Positions 46,545 through 54,569 of a DNA stretch of 64,000 nucleotides are shown here, in pieces. The translations under genes were made by a program, and so were the position numbers. Below the pieces are notes generated by a model. It saw nothing but the letters and a program-made list of their open reading frames with translations. It did no database searches and was not told the origin of the DNA. Origin of the DNA: Aquimarina rhabdastrellae (lineage in GTDB: Bacteria; Bacteroidota; Bacteroidia; Flavobacteriales; Flavobacteriaceae); assembly GCA_947387485.1 (NCBI GenBank), contig CANDNT010000004.1, forward strand, positions 1 through 64,000, read 5' to 3'. Position 1 is the stretch's first letter; every line of letters begins with the position of its first letter.

Positions 46545-47393
46545 CTATTTAGGTCTAAGATTTTCAATAATTTTAGCATCCACCCAATATGGGCTTCCTA
46601 CCCAATATTTACTTCCATCTTTTCTAACTTTCTTGTCTCCTCTCCAAAAAAACAAATATTTTCCATCTGGTGTAACTCTTGGACGTTGTTCATAGGCTTC
46701 GGTGTTGATATTATCTCCCATCTTAATTGCTTTTCCCCAAGAACCATCATCTTGTTTAAAACTAATATAGATATCAGGAATATTTTTACCATCCTTTTCT
46801 GCATCCCACATTAAATAAGATTCATCTGGAGCAATGAACGGATGTGCAATATATTTTCCAGAGTTAATCTCCTTGTTCATTTTTTGGAGGGGTTCGTATT
46901 TACCATCTATAAAACGTGAATAACTCATATGTCCATCACCTTTGTTATTCATAAAATAGAAATAATATGTCCCATTAGACGAGGCTGAGAAACCAGTAAA
47001 AGGAATGTCTTTTAAAGGTGCTTTTTTGGTTTCAGATAAACCAGGAGTAAATCGTTCTCTATATTTATCTATATCAGTCGACAAAATAGATGTTTGACTC
47101 CATTCACGGTTTTTATAGCGCATAACAAATAATGTACTTTTTTTATATCCACCATCTTTCCTCTTGAAAAAGAATTCTTTCATATCTGGCGAAAACGTAA
47201 ATAAGCTTTCTACGTTATCTTTTGTCGAAACAATACCTGGTGCAAAAACTTCTGGTGTTAATCCTGGTGTTTTTTGGCCTAGATATCGATCTTCTATAAC
47301 TGGAAAATTATCTTGAGAGCCATTTTGTTGAGCAAAGCTCTGAGTTAAGCTTATAATTAATATTAAAAGTGATAGTTCTCGTTTGTATATCAT
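46545..47393 (-). CDS. secreted TolB-like (PD40 repeat) protein
   Basis: This 282-residue protein has a signal peptide (1-21), then a propeller of PD40-type repeats: FTFSPDMKEFFFKRKDG, FTGFSASSNGTYYFYFMNN, HPFIAPDESYLMWDAEKDG, RPRVTPDGKYLFFWRGDKK. Such propellers act in binding or as part of sensor and transport assemblies. It is divergent from a LytS/LytTR pair and may be a target of it. No enzymatic residues are seen. Confidence 0.82.
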   Translation of the reverse strand: MIYKRELSLLILIISLTQSFAQQNGSQDNFPVIEDRYLGQKTPGLTPEVFAPGIVSTKDNVESLFTFSPDMKEFFFKRKDGGYKKSTLFVMRYKNREWSQTSILSTDIDKYRERFTPGLSETKKAPLKDIPFTGFSASSNGTYYFYFMNNKGDGHMSYSRFIDGKYEPLQKMNKEINSGKYIAHPFIAPDESYLMWDAEKDGKNIPDIYISFKQDDGSWGKAIKMGDNINTEAYEQRPRVTPDGKYLFFWRGDKKVRKDGSKYWVGSPYWVDAKIIENLRPK

Positions 47394-47570
47394 AGTTTTA
47401 TATTTATAAATGTTGGATAAAATTAGCGTATAGCTTTAGCTTATTATTTTAAATAGGATAAACCCAACAATTAAATGATAAACTCATTTCGTCATTGATA
47501 TACTGCTTTTGTATAAAAAATATGAAAAACTGTGGTTATATATATTACTTTTAGTTTTTAATAAAGTGTT

Positions 47571-48575
47571 ATGATTAAAAGATCTTTAAAACAAACTATA
47601 CACATTAACATAGGAGCCTTTTTGTTAGTATTCATACTTGAAATATTGAGTGGATGGTTAAACAAAGATACATTTGATACTAGCTATTCTTTCTTTTTAT
47701 GGAATCTTAATTTTTCTGCCTATATCATGGTTATCATTTGGATAAATCATTTTATTTTCATTCCATATTTCTTAGATAAGAGAAATTACTTTTTTTATGG
47801 CACATTACTCATCAGCAGTATATTGCTTGCTGCTTATCTAAAAGGCAATGCTAAAGGGTGGTATCAAATCTCTAAGCTATTTTTCTTTTTTCTTTATACA
47901 ACTGGAACTGGAATGGCCGTTTTTCTTTTAAGAAGAAATATGATTATCCAAAAAGAAAATGTTGAGAAAGATAAGTTGCAAAGAGAAATGGAACTTAATT
48001 ATTTAAAAGAACAGGTAAATCCCCATTTTCTATTTAACTCATTGAACAGTATTTATGCACTTTCTAGAATACAATCACCTGAAACTTCTGATCTTGTAAT
48101 GCAGCTTTCAGAATTAATGAGACATCAATTAAAGAGTTCTAAAAAAGATACCGTTTTACTAAAAGAGGAACTAGAGTTTATAGAAAATTATCTATTACTT
48201 GAAGATAAAAGGTTGAGTAAACGCTGTGCAATTGATTTTTTAATCAATGGGAATATAGTAGACTTAAGACTTGCACCAATGTTACTAATCCCGTTTGTTG
48301 AAAACGCAGTTAAGCATGGGGCTCAAAGCACTAATGAACAGAGTAACATTGATGTTTCTGTCACTGTAAAAAACACTACTCTTTATTTTTTTGTAAATAA
48401 TTCAAAGCCTACGGCTATTCCTGTATCAAAGAGAAAAGGCATGGGTCTTGAAAATGTAAAAAGGCGTTTAAATTTACTGTATCCTAATTCTCATTCCTTA
48501 GAAATAAGTGATACAAAAAAAGAATTTCGCGTAAATTTATCTATTGATTTATCAATTTCAATATTAAAAAAATAG
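47571..48575 (+). CDS. LytS-type sensor histidine kinase
   Basis: This 334-residue protein has four membrane segments before residue 125, and the kinase core with LKEQVNPHFLFNSLNSIYALS and PMLLIPFVENAVKHGAQS, GMGLENVKRRLNLLYP. It is the third of four kinases of this type in the window. Its regulator follows after 3 bases. Signal and targets are unknown; the divergent PD40 gene is the nearest candidate. Confidence 0.92.
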   Translation: MIKRSLKQTIHINIGAFLLVFILEILSGWLNKDTFDTSYSFFLWNLNFSAYIMVIIWINHFIFIPYFLDKRNYFFYGTLLISSILLAAYLKGNAKGWYQISKLFFFFLYTTGTGMAVFLLRRNMIIQKENVEKDKLQREMELNYLKEQVNPHFLFNSLNSIYALSRIQSPETSDLVMQLSELMRHQLKSSKKDTVLLKEELEFIENYLLLEDKRLSKRCAIDFLINGNIVDLRLAPMLLIPFVENAVKHGAQSTNEQSNIDVSVTVKNTTLYFFVNNSKPTAIPVSKRKGMGLENVKRRLNLLYPNSHSLEISDTKKEFRVNLSIDLSISILKK

Positions 48576-48578
48576 TTA

Positions 48579-49271
48579 ATGATTAAAATAGGCATCGTAG
48601 ATGATGAAATACTAGCTCGTAAAGTATTGGAAGATTATTGTTCAAAAATCAACAACTTTGATGTAGTATTAAGTACGGGCAATCCACTTGAATTTGTCAA
48701 TTTTACTCAGCAAAACCAAGTTGACCTTATCTTTCTTGATATAGAAATGCCTGAACTTAATGGTATGGAAATTTTACGTTCTATGATAAATCCACCTAAA
48801 GTTATCCTAACTACAGCTTACTCTGAATATGCACTAGAAAGTTATAATTATGGTGTTGTGGATTATTTATTAAAACCTATTAAAATCGAACGCTTTTTAA
48901 AAGCCATAAACAAAGTTACCGCATCAAAAATAATAGCGCCTAAAAAAAATAATGCAAGTGAAACGCTTCAAATAAAACATGATGGGGTACCAGTTAATAT
49001 CTCATTTGAATCAATTCTGTACATTCAGAGTTTTGGAAATTATTTAAAAATATTCACAGATTCGAGAATGTATCTGATCACCGAAACGCTTATTAATATT
49101 ATTAAACTATTATCTAAAAACTTCCAACGTACTCATAAATCATATATTACCAATTTGGATAGAGTCACAAAAGCTACTAAAACACATTTACTAATTGAAA
49201 ATAAAAAAGTTCCTATAAGTGCTATGTATAAGGTTATTGTTTTTGAAAAATTGGAGGTTTTAGCAAAGTGA
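48579..49271 (+). CDS. LytTR-family response regulator
   Basis: This 230-residue protein has a receiver domain (VDDEILARKVLEDYC, Asp in LIFLDIEMPELNGMEIL, TTAYSEYALESYNY, LLKPIKIERF) and a LytTR domain (ILYIQSFGNYLKIFTDS, FQRTHKSYITNLD). It follows its kinase at once. Its sequence is close to the regulator at 43596, so the two systems probably arose by duplication. Confidence 0.93.
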   Translation: MIKIGIVDDEILARKVLEDYCSKINNFDVVLSTGNPLEFVNFTQQNQVDLIFLDIEMPELNGMEILRSMINPPKVILTTAYSEYALESYNYGVVDYLLKPIKIERFLKAINKVTASKIIAPKKNNASETLQIKHDGVPVNISFESILYIQSFGNYLKIFTDSRMYLITETLINIIKLLSKNFQRTHKSYITNLDRVTKATKTHLLIENKKVPISAMYKVIVFEKLEVLAK

Positions 49272-49363
49272 TATCATCTTAATTTACAAATCATTTATTA
49301 AAGACAAATTTCCTTTATTATTGACGCTCCATTTTTGGTGTTTATAACGCTAGTTAATGTTAT

Positions 49364-49440
49364 AAAAAAGGTAAAGATTATTGTTATTTTAATTATACTC
49401 TTATTTAAAACAACTTTCTTTACCTTTTTTCTTCTCCCCT
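49364..49440. terminator. large hairpin between convergent genes
   Basis: The arms aaaaaaggtaaag (49364-49376) and ctttacctttttt (49428-49440) pair perfectly over 13 bp with a 51-base, partly self-complementary loop. It stands between the stops at 49271 and 49483 and can act on both strands. Confidence 0.65.
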
Positions 49441-49482
49441 ACTTTTTACAAGCAAATTGTAATCGAATTATTCTGGCTAGTT

Positions 49483-49869
49483 TTACATTGTGAGTTGCTT
49501 AATCTCTTGTGTTAAATCTTCAAATGCTTTGTTTTGTGATGGTGCTAATACGATATCTCTAATTTTTCCTGTAACTATTTCAAGAACGTTTTGATATTTT
49601 TTTTGGCTTTTACCAAAATACGCATTCATAATAGCACTAGGTATAATATGATTAACTTTTACCTTATTTGCTTCTGTAAAGAACAATTTCACTCCGTGCA
49701 TCCCACTTTTCTTTAAGATAATACACTGTTCCATTTGTCCATTAGCATCTATTCTCATTTCCCACTTATCATAATCCTTGGTACATGTTAAAGAAGATTT
49801 TTCTCTTAACTTTTCGTATAACTTATCTAGAGAATTATACTCATTATTAACTGTTATTATACTTTCCAT
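49483..49869 (-). CDS. small cytosolic protein of unknown function
   Basis: This 128-residue protein has no signal peptide or membrane segment. A mixed alpha-beta pattern is seen (SIITVNNEYNSLDKLYEKL, GVKLFFTEANKVKVNHIIP). I recognise no family. It lies 52 bases after a lipoprotein gene on the same strand and may be co-transcribed with it. Confidence 0.65.
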   Translation of the reverse strand: MESIITVNNEYNSLDKLYEKLREKSSLTCTKDYDKWEMRIDANGQMEQCIILKKSGMHGVKLFFTEANKVKVNHIIPSAIMNAYFGKSQKKYQNVLEIVTGKIRDIVLAPSQNKAFEDLTQEIKQLTM

Positions 49870-49921
49870 AATTCACTTACTTTTATATTATTTTACCACT
49901 ACTAATTAATATCCATATGTA

Positions 49922-50488
49922 TTAATAATCAAAGCGTAATAGTTCTCCATTTAAAGCATAATCAAAACTAAATGTTGTCCCTCCATTTTCAGGCTTTAAC
50001 ATGATTGAATATTCTGTTTTTGACATTTCTCCATTTTTAGGAAACTTGATAAACGCCATATGTAATTTTGGATTCTTAATTCCTTTTTCCTCTTCTAATT
50101 GTTTATTTGATTTTTCTACTAATGCACCAAGTTTAGACAGGTTGATTTTTTCGTTTAATTGAAACATAAAATCGGCTGCTTTATTCCCTTCGGGTACTTC
50201 TAAAGAAACTTCTGCAGTTTGATTCCAAGTGCTTTGGGTTAGATTCCATTCACCCATTTTTAATGATTCTGGGTTTTCTGTTGCAGTTACACTTATTATA
50301 TTTCCTATTGCATCATTGTAACTTATAACTAGGTTTGTATAATATGCTTGATCTCCAAACTTACTTTTAAGTTCTTTTTCTATGATTCCAAAACCATCTG
50401 CATTGGCAGGTTGTTTGTCTGTAGTCCCTCCACAAGACACTAATACTGTTAATACTACCATTAGTAGTGTAACGTTTAATACTTTCAT
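49922..50488 (-). CDS. lipoprotein of unknown function
   Basis: This 188-residue protein has a lipoprotein signal ending VLVSC with Cys19, then GGTTDKQ. The mature part has an alternating beta pattern (YYTNLVISYNDAIGNIISVTATE, TTFSFDYALNGELLRFDY) but no motif I can name. The residue just after Cys is Gly, and the run is not strongly acidic, so surface export is less clear than for other lipoproteins here. It lies 192 bases downstream of the response regulator at 50681, so an independent promoter is likely. Confidence 0.72.
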   Translation of the reverse strand: MKVLNVTLLMVVLTVLVSCGGTTDKQPANADGFGIIEKELKSKFGDQAYYTNLVISYNDAIGNIISVTATENPESLKMGEWNLTQSTWNQTAEVSLEVPEGNKAADFMFQLNEKINLSKLGALVEKSNKQLEEEKGIKNPKLHMAFIKFPKNGEMSKTEYSIMLKPENGGTTFSFDYALNGELLRFDY

Positions 50489-50680
50489 CTAATTTTCATT
50501 TTTTAATTAACGCTATAGTCAAGCTTTATATATCTGCTTAACTCCTTGATAAAAGTATGAGGTAGAAGACTCTAGTGAAATAGCAAATTCATTTCTGATG
50601 CTTAAGAATACATAAACGTTTAAGTTCATAAAACATCCGTATAAACTAAAAAAGAGTAGTAATCATTTTGAACTGTTAAT

Positions 50681-51424
50681 TCAATTGATTGTAGTATTTG
50701 TATTTAAAAAAGTAGTTAGAAAAGCATCTTTTTTACGTGAAGAGACTGGGATTTTTTTCCCATTTCTTAAATAGATAACTCCAGATTTGTCATATTTATC
50801 AATAAACTTGAGGTTAACCATAAATGATTGATGTGGCCTTGTAAAATTAGCGTTAGAAAGTCGTTCTTCAAATTCTTTTAATGTCTTTGAGGCTACGTAT
50901 TTTTTACCATTACTACAATAAAAAGAGGTATATCCTTTATCGGATTCACAAAACATTAATTCTTCTAGATCTATTACCTGAAAACTATCATGTAGTGATA
51001 ATATTAATTTTGAATCTTTTTTTTGCCATAATTGCTTTACTGTATCTAATTGTTTCTTTTGTTCTATTATTGGTTTTTGAACAACTTTCTGTATAGCTAT
51101 CTGTAATTCTTCTATATCAACAGGTTTAAGAAGATAATCTACTGCTCCTTTTTTTATGGCTTGTAGTGCATATTCTTCATAGGCGGTAATAAAAATTATT
51201 TTGAAGTTAAGCTCTTCTGTTTGTCCTAAAAAATCAAAAGCAGTACCATCTGTAAGATTAATATCCAAAAACACCAACTCTGGCTTACAAGCATTTGCTA
51301 CTACAACTGCTTCTTTTACTGACTCACATTCTCCTATAACCTGAATATCTGATGCTATTAACTCTAATAGATTAAGTAATCCTTTACGTATATATGCCTT
51401 ATCTTCTATAACTAATGTCTTCAT
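50681..51424 (-). CDS. LytTR-family response regulator, partner of the TPR kinase
   Basis: This 247-residue protein has a receiver domain with Asp in LVFLDINLTDGTAFDFL (a variant of the usual DIEMPxxNG), TAYEEYALQAIKKGA and LLKPVDIEEL, then a LytTR domain (LMFCESDKGYTSFYCSNGKK, FTRPHQSFMVNLKFIDKYD). It overlaps the kinase gene by 4 bp (ATGA). It is more diverged than the other three LytTR regulators of the window. Confidence 0.92.
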   Translation of the reverse strand: MKTLVIEDKAYIRKGLLNLLELIASDIQVIGECESVKEAVVVANACKPELVFLDINLTDGTAFDFLGQTEELNFKIIFITAYEEYALQAIKKGAVDYLLKPVDIEELQIAIQKVVQKPIIEQKKQLDTVKQLWQKKDSKLILSLHDSFQVIDLEELMFCESDKGYTSFYCSNGKKYVASKTLKEFEERLSNANFTRPHQSFMVNLKFIDKYDKSGVIYLRNGKKIPVSSRKKDAFLTTFLNTNTTIN

Positions 51425-53616
51425 GATATTACTTCATTTTTATAAGGAATGATCAAAGTAACTATTGTCCCTTTTTCGTTATACTTTCTTCTATCTTCGA
51501 TCAGCAAAGCTCCTTTTACTTTAAAATCTTTTGATAATATTTTTAATCGCTCAACAGTAATCGTTGTTGCCATCGATTTTTTCACTTTATTTTTATTTTC
51601 TTTTTGAGCATTAATTCCCTTACCATTATCTTTTATAGTACAAATTAATTCTTCGTTAATAAACTTAAGATGGATGTCTATTTTTTTATCTTCTTTTTGA
51701 TTTTCAAAGCCATGTTCAATAGCATTTTCCACAAATGGCTGGATAAGCATTGGTGGAATTTTAAATACCGTACTATCTATATTTTGGTCAACCAAAATGG
51801 TCTGTGTAATAGGATGTTCTGTTTCTATATTTTGAAGCGCTAAATAATTTTCTACAGCCATCAATTCTTGATTAAGTGGCACAATCTTATCTCTAGAGTT
51901 TTCTAATGTGATTCGTAGTAATTTTGAGAATTTGGATAGATAAAAAACAGCTTTCTTTTGTTCTTTATTCAAAATCATTCCTTGTAGAACAGAAAGTGCA
52001 TTAAAAATAAAATGCGGTGTCATTTGAGATCTTAAAAGCTTTTGCTCTATCAATATGTTTTGATTAGTAGTTTTTATATTTCTCAGTTTCAAAGAAAATA
52101 TAACTACTCCTAACACTAATATAATCAATAAAAAAGCGATAATTCCTAATAGTAAATTACGTTGTGATTGTTCAAGGTTCTTATATATTGTTTTTACTTC
52201 TTGTGTGAGTTTTAATTCTCGTTTATTAGCTGAATCTAACTCTTGCTTATATTTATATTCGTATTCTAACTCTGCGATTTTCTTTATATTTTCTTTATTA
52301 AAAATACTGTCATCTAATTTCTTAAATTGTCGATGACTAGAAAATGCTTTTTCGTAATCGCCAAGGTTATCATATATTTTTGAAAGCAATTCTTGTGCAT
52401 TTCTTTGATACTTTATAGCTCCTAAATCATTCGAAATCTCAATACTTTTTAAAACTGTTATAAGTGCCTTTTTATATTTTTTCTGATTAAAATAAATATT
52501 TGCTATTCCTAGATAAGAACTGCTTATCCCTAACTTATTATTACTTTTAATAAAAATTTCTTTTGCTTTTTCATAACTCTTTAATCCATTTGAGTATTGA
52601 TGAAGCAAGACATAAAGTTCCCCTTGATTATGTAGACATAACGCTATTTGTTCATTACTATTGATTTCTTCTCCTATCTGTAATCCTTCTTCAATATATT
52701 TAAGTGCTACTTTATATTCTTTTTTATTCTTATAAACTAACCCAATATTATTTAATGTTTTGGCTATCTTCCTTTTATTACCATTTTTTCTGTCAAACAC
52801 CAGTGATTTTCTAAAACTTGTAATGGCATTATCATAATTTTCTTGATTCAAGTAGACTAATCCTATATTATTTAAAGCACTCGACATTCCCATTGCATCT
52901 CCTTGTTTTTCTTTAAGAAAGAAGGCTTTATTTAAACTCTCCAGAGCAATTGGATAGTTACCTTGATCTATGTATATATTACTTACATTAAGATAGTAAC
53001 TAGCGAGTCCGATCTCATCATTATTCGCTTTATATTTTGCTAATGCTTTTTCATAATAAAACAATGCATTTTCATGTTCACTCATTTGAACATAAGCACT
53101 ACCTATATTCATTAGCCCTTTTATAATATCTTTTTCAAGGATCATTGTATTATCTATTGATAATGCTTTTTTATAATAGGTAATAGCTAACTCAAAATCA
53201 CCCTGATAAAAATGAGTTATCCCCATACCATTATAGCAACTAAAAATACCATTTTTATCATCTATTACTTTATAGATGTCTATTGCTTCATTTAGGTATT
53301 GTAGTGATAGTTCAAATTCTGATTTAATTCCAGCAACTATACTTTTGATATATAAACTTCTTGCTTTGCCTTTTTTATAATCAATAATTCCTGCAAGATC
53401 CAGAGATTCATCAGTATACTCACTGGTTTTGGTTATATTTCTTCTGTAATATAAGTATGCTAATTCATTAAGGAGATTTACTCTGGTAGTATCTTTTATT
53501 TTATGTATTGAAAGTTTATTTTCTAAGCTATCAATAATCGTTTTTTGGGACAACATTGTTATCGTACATAACAATAAAACGGATAAAGAGAGTATATTTT
53601 TACTGAAGAAATTCAT
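51421..53616 (-). CDS. TPR-containing LytS-type sensor histidine kinase
   Basis: This 731-residue protein has a signal peptide (about 1-23), about nine TPR pairs in the periplasm (residues 60-440; ALFYYEKALAKYKANNDEIGLASYY), a coiled linker, a membrane segment at about 482-505 (LLLGIIAFLLIILVLGVVIF) and a cytosolic kinase core (LRSQMTPHFIFNALSVLQGM, FVENAIEHGFENQKEDKKIDI). The TPR head should bind a periplasmic protein or peptide. The type is common in Bacteroidota. Confidence 0.92.
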   Translation of the reverse strand: MNFFSKNILSLSVLLLCTITMLSQKTIIDSLENKLSIHKIKDTTRVNLLNELAYLYYRRNITKTSEYTDESLDLAGIIDYKKGKARSLYIKSIVAGIKSEFELSLQYLNEAIDIYKVIDDKNGIFSCYNGMGITHFYQGDFELAITYYKKALSIDNTMILEKDIIKGLMNIGSAYVQMSEHENALFYYEKALAKYKANNDEIGLASYYLNVSNIYIDQGNYPIALESLNKAFFLKEKQGDAMGMSSALNNIGLVYLNQENYDNAITSFRKSLVFDRKNGNKRKIAKTLNNIGLVYKNKKEYKVALKYIEEGLQIGEEINSNEQIALCLHNQGELYVLLHQYSNGLKSYEKAKEIFIKSNNKLGISSSYLGIANIYFNQKKYKKALITVLKSIEISNDLGAIKYQRNAQELLSKIYDNLGDYEKAFSSHRQFKKLDDSIFNKENIKKIAELEYEYKYKQELDSANKRELKLTQEVKTIYKNLEQSQRNLLLGIIAFLLIILVLGVVIFSLKLRNIKTTNQNILIEQKLLRSQMTPHFIFNALSVLQGMILNKEQKKAVFYLSKFSKLLRITLENSRDKIVPLNQELMAVENYLALQNIETEHPITQTILVDQNIDSTVFKIPPMLIQPFVENAIEHGFENQKEDKKIDIHLKFINEELICTIKDNGKGINAQKENKNKVKKSMATTITVERLKILSKDFKVKGALLIEDRRKYNEKGTIVTLIIPYKNEVIS

Positions 53617-53801
53617 AGACTAACCCACTTAGTTATAGTAGTACCGAATAGTTTAGCTAAAACTACTAATTTTTAAGTTAGCTCAATATAAACTTGTATA
53701 ATTTATTGTTAAAAATATACGGTTATGTTACATCAATTTTCAACTTAAATGATTTTAGTTATAAATATCATTATGGTTTAACTTTATTCTTATTTCACAA
53801 A

Positions 53802-53835
53802 AAAACGGAATCTTTATTTTTAAAGATCCCGTTTT
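53802..53835 (-). terminator. Rho-independent terminator after lipoprotein gene
   Basis: A 15-bp stem with one wobble (aaaacgggatcttta, loop aaaa, taaagattccgtttt on the minus strand) is followed by TTT and lies 20 bases past the stop at 53856. Confidence 0.88.
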
Positions 53836-53855
53836 AATTATTTCACGATATATTT

Positions 53856-54419
53856 TTATTCAACATCATATACATAATTGAAAGTCCCCTCTGTAATTCT
53901 AAAGTTAATAGGATCATTTTCAGATCCACCATCAATTGTATTAAATTCAAATGTTCCTCTAATCTTCTTTGTTTCTAAATCTATAAAATCAATTGATATA
54001 AATCCAGATACTGTATTTTCACTTACAGGTTCTCCCAATACATCATTAGAATTATCAATCAAATCAATATGTGTTGTAACTGCATTAGTATCTAAATCTA
54101 CAGGATATACTCCTACTTCCAAATCATTTCTATTAATCCAAATATCAATTTCTGGTGTCCCAAACACACCTCCAAATCGTCCTTGTAACATTATATACTG
54201 ATCATTAGGATAATATGAATAAATACTACTTGTAGCTTCATTAGTCCCAAAAGGATTATTCATTTGATGCAAAACTCCATTAATTTTAGCAGTCATAGCA
54301 TACTCAGTAACATCTTCATTTATATTTTCATTAACATTATCGTCATCTGAATTTGAGCAACTTAAACTTGTTAAGATTAATAATAAAATAAATACTGAAT
54401 TAATTTTTTTAACTTTCAT
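53856..54419 (-). CDS. surface lipoprotein of unknown function
   Basis: This 187-residue protein has a lipoprotein signal with Cys21 (LTSLSC) followed by SNSDDDN, close to the S-D-D-D type export signal that places flavobacterial lipoproteins on the cell surface. The mature part is beta-rich (YIMLQGRFGGVFGTPEIDIW, VSGFISIDFIDLETKKIRGTFEFNT, FRITEGTFNYVYDVE), in the way of DUF6252-like lipoproteins, but I am not sure of the family. It is a single-gene unit with its own promoter and terminator. Confidence 0.78.
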   Translation of the reverse strand: MKVKKINSVFILLLILTSLSCSNSDDDNVNENINEDVTEYAMTAKINGVLHQMNNPFGTNEATSSIYSYYPNDQYIMLQGRFGGVFGTPEIDIWINRNDLEVGVYPVDLDTNAVTTHIDLIDNSNDVLGEPVSENTVSGFISIDFIDLETKKIRGTFEFNTIDGGSENDPINFRITEGTFNYVYDVE

Positions 54420-54485
54420 TGTTCAATTTATTTGATTGTTATTAGAATTTAAAGTAATAATTCAACAGTTATCATACTGCTGAAA

Positions 54486-54503
54486 TTAGATTTGCAAATC
54501 TAA
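54486..54503. promoter_or_regulatory. 18-bp perfect palindrome overlapping a -7 element
   Basis: TTAGATTTGCAAATCTAA reads the same on both strands and contains TAGATTTG, a -7 element, in both directions. It may be an operator of a dimeric repressor or only reflect the -7 sequence. Confidence 0.5.
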
Positions 54504-54524
54504 AAGTTCTTATGAGAAATACAA
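54495..54524 (-). promoter_or_regulatory. housekeeping-type promoter (TTG-N19-TAGATTTG)
   Basis: Minus-strand TTG (54524-54522) and TAGATTTG (54502-54495) fit the Bacteroidota primary-sigma consensus with ideal spacing, about 75 bases before the ATG at 54419. Confidence 0.65.
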
Positions 54525-54569
54525 TATTAATTAATGCTCTTTAAAAAAGAATGTCTATGATAAATCATT

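Noticed and set aside
47451..47466. AAATAGGATAAACCC upstream of a LytS kinase, similar to the D copy of the ECF motif
   Set aside because: The AGGGT core is broken (AGGAT) and no TGTANTA lies at the right distance.
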